A DNA stretch of 64,000 nucleotides. Source: Pseudomonas sp. StFLB209 (GTDB taxonomy: Bacteria; Pseudomonadota; Gammaproteobacteria; Pseudomonadales; Pseudomonadaceae). The stretch lies in contig NZ_AP014637.1 of the NCBI RefSeq assembly GCF_000829415.1, positions 1,438,001-1,502,000 of the forward strand, read 5' to 3'. Numbering within the stretch: the first letter of the stretch is position 1; each line of letters begins with the position of its first letter. The notes under the pieces were generated by a model. That model saw only the letters and a program-made list of their open reading frames with translations. It had not been told where the DNA came from and did not search any database. Positions 47,579-55,259 of the stretch are shown here, in pieces. A program made the translations under genes and the position numbers.

Positions 47579-48343
47579 ATGCAGACGTACAAGAAGTTAC
47601 TGCTGGCCACCGCTGCCACACTGGCAATCACCGGCAACGCGTTCGCCGAAACCCTCAAATTCGGTATCGAGGCAGCCTACCCGCCGTTCAACAACAAGGA
47701 CGCCAGCGGCCAGGTCGTGGGCTTCGACTATGAAATCGCCCAGGCCCTGTGCGCCAAGATGAAAGTCGAGTGCCAGGCGGTGACCTCCGACTGGGACGGC
47801 ATCATCCCGGCCCTGAACGCCAAGAAGTTCGACTTCCTGGTGTCGTCGCTGTCGATCACCGAAGAGCGCAAGGTGGCGGTGGACTTCACCGACCCGTACT
47901 ACTCCAACAAGCTGCAGTTCATCGCGCCGAAAAGCACTGAGCTGAAAGCCGACAGCGTCGCCACGATCAAGAAAGAGCTCGACGGCAAGACCGTTGGCGC
48001 CCAGCGCGCCACCCTGGCCGCCACCTGGCTGGAAGACAACCTGGGCAGCGACGTGAAAGCGACCCTGTATGACACCCAGGAAAACGCCTACCTGGACCTG
48101 ACCGCCGGCCGCAGCGATGCGATCCTGGCCGACAAGTACGTCAGCTACGAGTGGCTGAAAAGCAAAGACGGCGCGAACTTCGAGTTCAAGGGCAACCCGG
48201 TCGAAGAAAACGACAAGGTCGGCATCGCCGTCCGTAAAGGCGACGCACTGCGCGAGAAGCTCAACGTAGCCCTGAAAGAAATCATCGCTGACGGCACCTA
48301 CAAGAAGATCAACGACAAGTACTTCCCGTTCAGTATCCTCTGA
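47579..48343 (+). CDS. Basic amino acid ABC transporter, periplasmic binding protein
   Basis: A 254-residue SBP family 3 protein with a signal peptide (MQTYKKLLLATAATLAITGN, then AFA). Next come KFGIEAAYPPFNNKDASGQV and FDYEIAQALCAKMKVECQAV, typical of the arginine/histidine/ornithine group. The ATG at 47579 has ACGGAGCAACACC before it; the longer frame overlaps the ATPase gene. A 12-bp perfect hairpin downstream probably raises its mRNA level over the permeases. Confidence 0.93.
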   Translation: MQTYKKLLLATAATLAITGNAFAETLKFGIEAAYPPFNNKDASGQVVGFDYEIAQALCAKMKVECQAVTSDWDGIIPALNAKKFDFLVSSLSITEERKVAVDFTDPYYSNKLQFIAPKSTELKADSVATIKKELDGKTVGAQRATLAATWLEDNLGSDVKATLYDTQENAYLDLTAGRSDAILADKYVSYEWLKSKDGANFEFKGNPVEENDKVGIAVRKGDALREKLNVALKEIIADGTYKKINDKYFPFSIL

Positions 48344-48353
48344 TTCGCCCTGC

Positions 48354-48388
48354 GCCAGCCGCTGCCCCGCGAGGGCGCAGCGGCTGGC
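48354..48388 (+). promoter_or_regulatory. Stable intercistronic hairpin between binding-protein and permease genes
   Basis: GCCAGCCGCTGC (48354-48365) pairs perfectly with GCAGCGGCTGGC (48377-48388), and the loop can add CCC/GGG pairs. There is no T run, so it acts as an mRNA-protecting or partial termination hairpin rather than a full terminator. Confidence 0.75.
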
Positions 48389-48413
48389 CACGGTGGCCTG
48401 AAAAAGCCTGCCC

Positions 48414-49106
48414 ATGAACTTCGAACTCCACGAATTCGGCCCGGCCCTTGCGGCTGGCATGCTGATGACCGTCAAGCTCGCCCTCTCGGCCCTGTGCCTG
48501 GGGCTGGTGCTGGGTCTGCTTGGCGCCCTCGCCAAAACCTCATCGCACCGCGGCCTGCAATGGTTCGGCGGCGCCTATTCGACGCTGGTGCGCGGCGTGC
48601 CCGAGCTGCTCTGGGTGCTGCTGATCTACTTCGGCACGGTCAACGGCCTGCGGGCGCTGGGCGAGCTGATCGGTATTCCCGGCCTGGAACTCAACGCCTT
48701 CGCCGCCGGGGTCATCGCGCTGGGCCTGTGCTTCGGCGCTTACGCCACTGAAGTGTTTCGCGGCGCCCTGCTGGCCGTGCCCAAAGGTCACCGCGAAGCC
48801 GGGCTGGCGCTGGGCATGTCGCGGCCACGGATCTTCTTTCGGGTGGTGATGCCGCAGATGTGGCGCATCGCCCTGCCCGGTCTTGGCAACCTGTTCATGA
48901 TCCTGATGAAAGACACCGCGCTGGTGTCGGTGATCGGTCTCGAAGAGATCATGCGCCACGCGCAGATTGCCGTGAGCGTTACCAAAGAACCGTTCACCTT
49001 CTACCTGGCGGCCGCCTTCATGTACCTGGCGCTGACCGTAGTGGCCATGACCGGCATGTACTTTCTGGAAAAACGCGCCGCACGCGGCTTCACGAGGAGC
49101 GCCTGA
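48414..49106 (+). CDS. Basic amino acid ABC transporter permease (HisQ type)
   Basis: A 230-residue inner-membrane permease with about five membrane segments and the ATPase-coupling EAA loop (GHREAGLALGMSRPRIFFRVV). RGVPELLWVLLIYFGT and KDTALVSVIGLEEIMRHA are typical of the HisQ/ArtQ side. Its stop overlaps the next start by one base. Confidence 0.93.
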   Translation: MNFELHEFGPALAAGMLMTVKLALSALCLGLVLGLLGALAKTSSHRGLQWFGGAYSTLVRGVPELLWVLLIYFGTVNGLRALGELIGIPGLELNAFAAGVIALGLCFGAYATEVFRGALLAVPKGHREAGLALGMSRPRIFFRVVMPQMWRIALPGLGNLFMILMKDTALVSVIGLEEIMRHAQIAVSVTKEPFTFYLAAAFMYLALTVVAMTGMYFLEKRAARGFTRSA

Positions 49107-49795
49107 TGAACTGGGAAGTCATCATCAAGTGGCTGCCACGCCTGGCCCAGGGCGCGACCCTGACCCTGGAACTGGTGGCCATCGCGGTCATTGCCGGGCT
49201 GATCCTGGCCATCCCGCTGGGCATCGCCCGCTCATCGAAGCACTTGCCGATCCGCGCCCTGCCCTACGCTTACATTTTCTTCTTCCGTGGCACGCCGCTG
49301 CTGGTGCAGCTGTTTCTGGTCTACTACGGCCTGGCGCAGTTTGAGGCGGTGCGGCAAAGCGCGTTGTGGCCGTACCTGCGCGACCCGTTCTGGTGTGCAG
49401 TCATCACCATGACCCTGCACACCGCCGCCTACATCGCCGAGATTCTGCGCGGCGCGATCCAGGCCGTGCCACCCGGCGAAATCGAAGCCGCCCGCGCCCT
49501 GGGCATGTCGAAGAACAAGGCGCTGTTCTACATCATCCTGCCCCGCGCCGCGCGTATCGGCCTGCCGGCGTACAGCAACGAAGTGATCCTGATGCTCAAA
49601 GCCAGCGCCCTGGCCAGCACCATCACCCTGCTGGAACTGACCGGCATGGCCCGCACCATCATCGCCCGCACCTACCTGCCGGTGGAGATCTTCTTCGCGG
49701 CGGGGATGTTCTACCTGGTGATGTCGTTCTTGCTGGTGCAAGGCTTTAAATTGCTGGAGAAAGCGCTGCGGGTGGACATGACCCACGGGCGCTGA
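49106..49795 (+). CDS. Basic amino acid ABC transporter permease (HisM type)
   Basis: A 229-residue permease with RGTPLLVQLFLVYYGLAQFE and the EAA loop PGEIEAARALGMSKNKALFY. GAGGAGCGCCTG precedes ATG 49106. The HisQ/HisM pair forms the channel served by the upstream ATPase. A REP doublet ends the operon. Confidence 0.93.
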   Translation: MNWEVIIKWLPRLAQGATLTLELVAIAVIAGLILAIPLGIARSSKHLPIRALPYAYIFFFRGTPLLVQLFLVYYGLAQFEAVRQSALWPYLRDPFWCAVITMTLHTAAYIAEILRGAIQAVPPGEIEAARALGMSKNKALFYIILPRAARIGLPAYSNEVILMLKASALASTITLLELTGMARTIIARTYLPVEIFFAAGMFYLVMSFLLVQGFKLLEKALRVDMTHGR

Positions 49796-49818
49796 TCAAG
49801 CTGGCGGCACGCATACCC

Positions 49819-49875
49819 CGTAGGAGCGGCTTCAGCCGCGAAGCTTTTCGCTGCTAAAGCAGCTCCTACGGGGTA
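49819..49875. repeat. REP doublet after the ABC operon
   Basis: CGTAGGAGCGGCTTCAGCCGCG faces TCGCTGCTAAAGCAGCTCCTAC; the two copies have different stem arms. Confidence 0.85.
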
Positions 49876-49928
49876 TGCCACCGTACCCATCGCCCTCCAC
49901 CCTTCTCCCGCTGAGCGGCCCAACCACC

Positions 49929-51158
49929 ATGTCCACCTCCGACCTGCTCAGCCGCTTCCAGGCCCTGGACCGCTTCCTCATCGCGCACCAGGCACTTTGG
50001 CGACCCAAGCCCTTCACTGAACTGTGCCTGCCATGGGAAGCCACTTACCCACAGCTCTCGCAATGGCTGCGCAGCCGCACACTGGAGCAGGCCGAGGCCG
50101 CGCACAACCACCCCGAACACCTGCAAGCCCCGCCGCCGTTCAGCCAACTGGCCGCGCAAAGCGTTGCCTTGGCACGGGCTGACGAGTTGCCCAGCCAACC
50201 GCTAAACCCGGTGGAGCCACGCCTGAGCGTCGATGTACCCGGCCGCAAATGGCAACAGATCGAAGCCTTCGCCAGCCACCTGAACCTGCCGACAACCCCG
50301 ACCCGCTGGCTCGACTGGTGCGCCGGCAAAGGTCATCTGGGCCGCCGCCTCACTGGCCCCGATCAGCGCCTGACCTGCCTGGAGTACGACCCGGCATTAG
50401 TCGAGGCCGGTCGTGAGCTGAGCCTGCGCCATCGGGTCAATGCCCAGCATGTGCAGCAAGACGTGATGGCTGCCGAGACCGCCAGCCATCTGCACGCCGA
50501 TCACACCGCCGTCGCGCTGCATGCCTGCGGCGACCTGCATGTGCAATTAATGCGTCTGGCCAGCGCCACCGGCTGCCCGCAACTGGCGATTGCGCCGTGC
50601 TGTTACAACCGCACCGCCCATGCGCAATATCAGGCGCTGTCGCAAGCGGGGCAGATTTCGGCGCTGCAACTGTCTCGGGATGACCTTGGCCTGCCATTGA
50701 GCGAGACCGTCACCGCGCCCGCCCGGGTACGTCGCCAGCGCGACCTGTCGATGGCGCGGCGGCTGGGCTTTGATCTGCTCCAGCGCCGGTTACGCTGTGT
50801 GGACAACTATTTACCCACCCCTTCGCTGCCGGTCGCGTGGCTGGCGAAACCTTACGCCGATTACTGCCATGAACTGGCCGCCCGCAAACAATTGCCCATA
50901 CCAGGCCCGCAAGACTGGGCTGCACTGGAGGCACAAGGCTGGCAACGGCTGGCAGAAGTCCGGAATCTGGAGCTTCTACGCAATTTGTTCCGTCGGCCGC
51001 TGGAGATGTGGCTGGTGCTGGACCGGGCACTTTACCTGCAAGAACAGGGCTATAACGTGCAACTCGGCACCTTCTGTGCGCCTGAACTGACCCCGCGCAA
51101 CCTGCTGTTGATTGCCCGACAAATGACCGCACAACCTGTGGATAACTCTGTTGATTAA
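49929..51158 (+). CDS. SAM-dependent methyltransferase, unknown substrate
   Basis: A 409-residue protein with a class I methyltransferase domain in its middle third: motif I LDWCAGKGHLGRRL, an acidic ribose ligand in CLEYDPALVEAG, and ALHACGDLH and IAPCCYN further on. This pattern matches the Methyltransf_32 family. The N-terminal 120 residues and the C-terminal 130 residues are conserved with pseudomonad homologues but uncharacterised. ATG 49929 (MSTSDLLSRFQALDRF) is chosen over 49875, which overlaps a REP. Confidence 0.82.
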   Translation: MSTSDLLSRFQALDRFLIAHQALWRPKPFTELCLPWEATYPQLSQWLRSRTLEQAEAAHNHPEHLQAPPPFSQLAAQSVALARADELPSQPLNPVEPRLSVDVPGRKWQQIEAFASHLNLPTTPTRWLDWCAGKGHLGRRLTGPDQRLTCLEYDPALVEAGRELSLRHRVNAQHVQQDVMAAETASHLHADHTAVALHACGDLHVQLMRLASATGCPQLAIAPCCYNRTAHAQYQALSQAGQISALQLSRDDLGLPLSETVTAPARVRRQRDLSMARRLGFDLLQRRLRCVDNYLPTPSLPVAWLAKPYADYCHELAARKQLPIPGPQDWAALEAQGWQRLAEVRNLELLRNLFRRPLEMWLVLDRALYLQEQGYNVQLGTFCAPELTPRNLLLIARQMTAQPVDNSVD

Positions 51159-51343
51159 ATTCCGGAAGCTGGGGAAAACGTCTGTAGAAAGCGCCCGACA
51201 ATGCCGGGCTTTCGGCGTGTATCCAAAGTCAAGCCCGTTCTGGCTCAATGGTTTGCGGCCGGGCACTGCTCAGAACCCGGACCGCACATCAGAAAAATTT
51301 CATGTTTACGGAACTTGTGAATAAACCTGTAAACATGCCGCCA

Positions 51344-51661
51344 TCAGGGTTGCTCGACGCACGCCAGTGAGCGCTCCACCATCACTCTGGCCATCTCCGC
51401 CATGTGCATCGACGAGAACGCCAGGCTGCGCTGGGCACCGCTAAGCCCCTCGCCTAACTCACAGGACGTCGCCGCCGCGCAGCGCAGGAAATCCAGCGCG
51501 TGAAGCAGTGTGGTCTCAAGATGCGGAGGGATAGTGGCGGGGTTGTTTTCTACAACGTCGGTGGCGGGCAGGTAATGCGCCAGGGCGCGTTCTACGATGG
51601 ATTGATTCAAGACAGGAAGCAGCGTCTTGCTGCCGGGTTTATCGGAAGTATCGTTGACCAT
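51344..51661 (-). CDS. DUF3077/DUF6124-like small protein
   Basis: A 105-residue helical protein typical of pseudomonads and of unknown function. A polar N-terminus is followed by PPHLETTLLHALDFLRCAAA, then CELGEGLSGAQRSLAFSSMH and a final helix. ATG 51661 has a strong AAGGAGCTAAAGCAC; the M at 51691 is not used. The about 250-bp leader is highly structured (51662-51882) and contains a segment complementary to this ribosome binding site. The family assignment is from memory of similar sequences. Confidence 0.7.
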   Translation of the reverse strand: MVNDTSDKPGSKTLLPVLNQSIVERALAHYLPATDVVENNPATIPPHLETTLLHALDFLRCAAATSCELGEGLSGAQRSLAFSSMHMAEMARVMVERSLACVEQP

Positions 51662-51882
51662 GTGCTTTAGCTCCTTACAGTGAGCTGCCACCTGATCACG
51701 ACTAAACGATAGGGTGGCGGCTGTACGCAGGTTAGTCGTCCGGTGAGCTAAAACCGGTGCATCCGAAGATGCCCTGGCACAGCCGCCATAGAACGTTGGC
51801 CTTTGAACAAGCCAACGGAACGGCGGCGCTATGCGCTTTAACTCAATGCGGGCGACTAAACCCGTTCACCGGAAATCGGTGA
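51662..51882 (-). ncRNA. Structured leader RNA upstream of the DUF3077/6124-like gene
   Basis: Read on the minus strand the leader has four hairpins. They are TCACCG/CGGTGA (51866-51882); GCCGCC/GGCGGC enclosing CGTTGGC/GCCAACG (51782-51827); GCATC-UUCG-GATGC (51759-51772), a stable cUUCGg tetraloop only on this strand; and a CCGG/CCGG stem. TTAGTCG (51732) also matches CGACTAA (51853), and CCGGTGA (51740) matches TCACCGG (51866), in a crossed order that would make a pseudoknot. TTTTAGCTC in the leader (rc of 51745-51753) is complementary to GAGCTAAAG, which overlaps the ribosome binding site. No known Rfam family is recognised. Confidence 0.6.
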
Positions 51883-52016
51883 CTGGCGCAGACTAGAAGC
51901 GCATTGGGCGGGGCGCAAGCGGGTCGGGATTCTGTCGGAAATGTCTGTCAAAAGAAAGGGACGCATCCCGCAAAAACGTCCCGGAAACCATTGCAAATCA
52001 TCACCGCAGCCCGCGA
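51883..52016. other. Upstream part of the leader and promoter region
   Basis: Contains TTGACA on the minus strand at 51948-51953. No matching -10 hexamer lies at the right distance, so the promoter is not assigned. Confidence 0.35.
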
Positions 52017-53012
52017 TCAGAACTGATTGAGCTTGAGTTGCGTCGGTGCAAACGAGCGGCCTTTGAGCTTGCTCAGCGTCAGCCGGTAGACACTGGATTT
52101 CACCTGGCTGCCCATCGGCGTCTCTTCAAGCAGAATGCGGTTGGTGGCAAACACACAGCCGGTTTTGAGCATCTGGTACTTGAGCTGATAATAACCGGCG
52201 TCCATCCGGGCAAAACTGAACTGCTCACCCGGCGGCACATAGGCATGCCGAAACGCATTGCGCCCCACCGCATCAGTGACCTTGGCATACACCGCCGAAT
52301 CGCCACCGCGGTTATCCACCACAATCTGCGACCAGCCATTGCTCCTCATCAGCGGCATGCCTTGCAGGTAACCCGCATCCAGCGGCCACGCCGCCCCCAG
52401 CGGGTCCAGCGCCGGCACCGCACACTCAGGCTCGGCCGGCACAGGCGGCGACACCGGCAACACACGCTCGACCCGCTCCGGCTCCGACGCAGGCCGGACA
52501 TACACCGGCAACGCCTCGGTCGGCGTATACGACAGCCTGGCATTGTGGTCGTAGCCCATCCAGGCACCGGCCGCGCAGAAGGTCATGAACAACAACACCC
52601 AACGCACCAACGTGCGCCGCCGCCGACGCTTGGAAACCGGCTGCCCGCCACCCGCAGCCGAAGCAGGCCGCGCCTTGGCCGCCCGCGCAGCAGGCGCCGT
52701 CGCAGACGAACCCGCCTGAGCCGCCGCCGCATACACCGCCGCACCCTGGCGGCCCTGCACCACCACCGCCTGAGCCCTCTGCTGACGCCGCTCCTGCTCT
52801 AGCAGTTGCGCGTCATACAACAAGCGCCGCGCCGGATTGGCCAACACCTCATGCGACGCATTGACCCGGCTCATCAACTCCGACGCATCCTCAGCCGGAT
52901 TGCGATCAGGATGCAGCTGCTGCGCCAGCTTGCGATACGCCCGCTTGATCTGCTCAGGCGTCGCATCCCGCGCAACGTTCAACTGCTCGTAATGGGTGAG
53001 GGTATTCTGCAT
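52017..53012 (-). CDS. J-domain membrane protein
   Basis: A 331-residue protein. It has an N-terminal J domain (THYEQLNVARDATPEQIKRA, HPD in LHPDRNP), an Ala/Arg-rich linker, one membrane helix (about 138-152, WVLLFMTFCAAGAWMGY) and a C-terminal domain outside the cytoplasm (LPVYVRPASEPERVERVL to the end). The J domain would recruit DnaK to the membrane. ATG 53012 (MQNTLTHYEQL) has AGGTG upstream; the longer reading adds only WPWNAGA. The outer domain is unrecognised. Confidence 0.8.
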   Translation of the reverse strand: MQNTLTHYEQLNVARDATPEQIKRAYRKLAQQLHPDRNPAEDASELMSRVNASHEVLANPARRLLYDAQLLEQERRQQRAQAVVVQGRQGAAVYAAAAQAGSSATAPAARAAKARPASAAGGGQPVSKRRRRRTLVRWVLLFMTFCAAGAWMGYDHNARLSYTPTEALPVYVRPASEPERVERVLPVSPPVPAEPECAVPALDPLGAAWPLDAGYLQGMPLMRSNGWSQIVVDNRGGDSAVYAKVTDAVGRNAFRHAYVPPGEQFSFARMDAGYYQLKYQMLKTGCVFATNRILLEETPMGSQVKSSVYRLTLSKLKGRSFAPTQLKLNQF

Positions 53013-53137
53013 TGCACCTGCATTCCATGGCCACATGCCAGCTCGGCAACTGTATCGGCCTCAAACGCCAGAGCTTCAATGCCCGACGACCAGCGACACC
53101 ACATGGCGATTTTTTCAAGCTAATCAGGCAGGTAGGC

Positions 53138-53165
53138 TTTACAAGCGCGCCAGACTCTATATACT
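53138..53165 (+). promoter_or_regulatory. Sigma-70 promoter for tRNA-Thr
   Basis: TTTACA (53138-53143) and TATACT (53160-53165) are 16 bp apart, and the tRNA starts 11 bp later. Confidence 0.7.
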
Positions 53166-53176
53166 CCTTCGCCATT

Positions 53177-53254
<78 letters not shown>

Positions 53255-53295
53255 CAAGGTTGCAGAGAAGGCTTTGAAAATCTCTGGAATCCACG

Positions 53296-53322
53296 AAAAA
53301 CCCGCCTTCTGGCGGGTTTTTT
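53296..53322 (+). terminator. Terminator after tRNA-Thr
   Basis: AAAAACCCGCC and GGCGGGTTTTTT form a hairpin with a T run 43 bp after the tRNA. Confidence 0.88.
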
Positions 53323-53505
53323 CGTTTTGGGGTTTTGGTGGAATCCAACCGACTTAAGGGTAGGTTTTGGGGTAAAGATCACTTCGATGAAAGCGAGTAC
53401 CCTTATATCGCGCGCCACTGCCCCCTCTCTGATACAGCTCGCTGCTCAAGCAAGCCCACCGACCGTGCCTATAAGCTTTTCGATGCCGACTGCCTCTACC
53501 TCCTA

Positions 53506-54684
53506 GTGTGGTGTTTCACAAGTACCAATGAAAACCTGGTCTATGCTCATCTGAAAGCAACTCGTGAGAGCTGAGCATTTATATGGGCCGACCAGCGACT
53601 GTCATTGTCTTGTCTGAAGCCGAAAAATCAGAGCTTCTACGCCGCGTTAAACAGCGTAAGGGTGCGCAGGATGCCGGTGTTCGTGCCGAAATTATCCTGG
53701 CATGCGCAGAGGGAGAGTCTGGAAATGCCATTGCCCAGCGCCTCAACATCAGCAAGGACGTGGTCTCGCGGTGGCGGACGCGCTTTTCAAAGTGGGGGCT
53801 GATTGGCCTGAATGATGAGCATCGTTCGGGCCGCCCGCGGACAATCAGTGATGAACAAGTGCAGAAGGTGATTGATCAGGTTCTGAAGAGCAAACCCGAA
53901 GACGCCAGCCATTGGAGTACCCGGCAAATGAGCCGGGAGACAGGAATATCTCCGGCCAGCGTGATGCGTATCTGGCATGTCTTCGGGATCAAACCTCACT
54001 TGGAAAAAACGTTCAAGCTTTCTACCGATCCTCTTTTCGTCGACAAAGTGCAGGACATCGTGGGCCTTTATTTGAACCCGCCTGAGAGAGCACTGGTGTT
54101 ATGTGTTGATGAGAAGAGCCAGATACAGGCGCTGAACCGCACACAACCAGGGCTGCCTTTAGCGCCTAGAAATCCTGCGACACGCACGCATGATTGCAAG
54201 CGTCACGGAAGGACTTCTCTGTTTGCGGCTCTGGATGTAGCAACGGGCGAAGTCATTGGTCGGTTAAAGCGCCAGCATCGCAGTGTCGAATTTCTATCCT
54301 TTCTCAAAGAGGTTGATGCTTCGGTGCCGAGCGATGTGCCGATCCATCTGATTATGGACAACTACGCAACGCACAAGACCGACAAGGTCAAAGCGTGGCT
54401 AGCCGCGCGTCCTCGTTACAGCGTCCATTTCGCCCCCACGTCTGCCTCATGGATGAATCTGGTGGAGCGCTTTTCTCAACACTGAGAGAGAAATGGATCA
54501 AGCGCCAGGCTCATGTCAGCGTGAAGGGTCTGGAGGCCTCAATCGAGTACTACCTGGAAACCTACAACCAGAATCCGAAGCCATTTCGCTGGCATAAAAA
54601 AACGGACGAGATCTTGGGTTCCGTAGCTCGTGCAGCAAAAGCATTAGGTAAGTAGTTTTATTCCTTACTTGTGAAACACCACAC
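53506..54684 (+). mobile_element. IS630-family insertion sequence
   Basis: Perfect 19-bp terminal inverted repeats GTGTGGTGTTTCACAAGTA (53506-53524 and, complemented, 54666-54684) are flanked by a duplicated TA (53504-53505, 54685-54686), the hallmark of this family. The 1179-bp element carries one transposase gene that reads through a frameshift. Confidence 0.93.
53583..54655 (+). CDS. IS630-family transposase, frameshifted
   Basis: The first frame (53583-54485, 300 residues) has an N-terminal helix-turn-helix ([20 protein letters not shown]). It also carries all three catalytic acidic residues: Asp in [15 protein letters not shown], Asp in [10 protein letters not shown] and Glu in WMNLVERF. 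It ends early at 54483. A -1 shift near 54469-54474, in a TTTT run, joins it to [20 protein letters not shown]...KALGK, which ends at 54655 and is the normal C-terminus. Either one T was lost or the IS uses programmed frameshifting, which is known in this family. Confidence 0.88.
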
Positions 54685-54734
54685 TAGTTCAACCCAGTGG
54701 TCGTAAAGGCTGGCAGCTTCGCCAGGAAAAAAAT

Positions 54735-55037
54735 CTGAGGGGGGGACTGACGTCGTCACAAAACGATCCCGTCATAGGCTCCGCCTATGTGCGCCGCAAG
54801 CGTTTGGAGGTAATGGCAGACGGCAATGTCGGCCAAGTGGGCACTAGTCCACTCGGAGACTGTAATTAGCTACCTCACAGCCTACATGTCCACGCCGAAG
54901 GCGCACGCGTCATTGTTGATCTCAACACCCATGGCCTTGTGCAACCTGTAGAAGCGATCAAGAAGCGCGGAACAATCGACGTCGCTAAATGTACACAACT
55001 ACGTGTCAAGCATCATGCACGAGGCAAAGTGAGCTGA
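54735..55037 (+). pseudogene. Unidentified CDS remnants in frame with the integrase remnant
   Basis: The frame continues with protein-like sequence (DPVIGSAYVRRKRLEVMADG) to TAG 54867. It then goes on in the same frame (HVHAEGARVIVDLNTHGLVQ, IKKRGTIDVAKCTQLRVKHH) to TGA 55035. The composition is coding-like, but I do not recognise the source gene. It appears to have been fused to the integrase by deletion and then inactivated. Confidence 0.35.
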
Positions 55038-55259
55038 CGCCACCTATCTGACTGAACCGTCCCCTCCGCCCAGCTCCTTCATCACTGCCCCCCCTGCAAA
55101 ATCAAACATGCCAAGCAAGCCTCCACGCCAACGCAAAACATCTCAGCAGGCGACGGAGAAAAGATGGCAATATAGCATCATCGACTTGGCTGGTAGATCT
55201 GAAGTCGGTTTGAGGCCAGTACAACTCAACATCCATTTATGGACGCTAAGGGAGACCCA
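55038..55259. other. Upstream region of the NACHT gene
   Basis: About 220 bp. Base composition shifts towards AT as the NACHT gene is approached. The promoter of the NACHT pair should lie here, but no clear box can be named. Confidence 0.4.

Larger units (their letters stand above)
53335..54734 (+). pseudogene. P4-type tyrosine integrase remnant, split by IS630
   Basis: Before the IS the frame reads LSDTARCSSKPTDRAYKLFD and LYLL. After removing the IS and one TA copy the same frame continues VQPSGRKGWQLR from 54687. This is the N-terminal (DUF4102) domain of P4-like integrases. The catalytic domain is gone: from about 54723 the sequence no longer matches. The gene lies next to the tRNA and points into the island, as island integrases do. 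No good start codon is seen. Confidence 0.8.

Noticed and set aside
52038..52802. An Arg/His-rich 254-codon frame opposite the J-domain gene
   Set aside because: Composition is artificial (Arg/His repeats) and is the complement of a real coding region.
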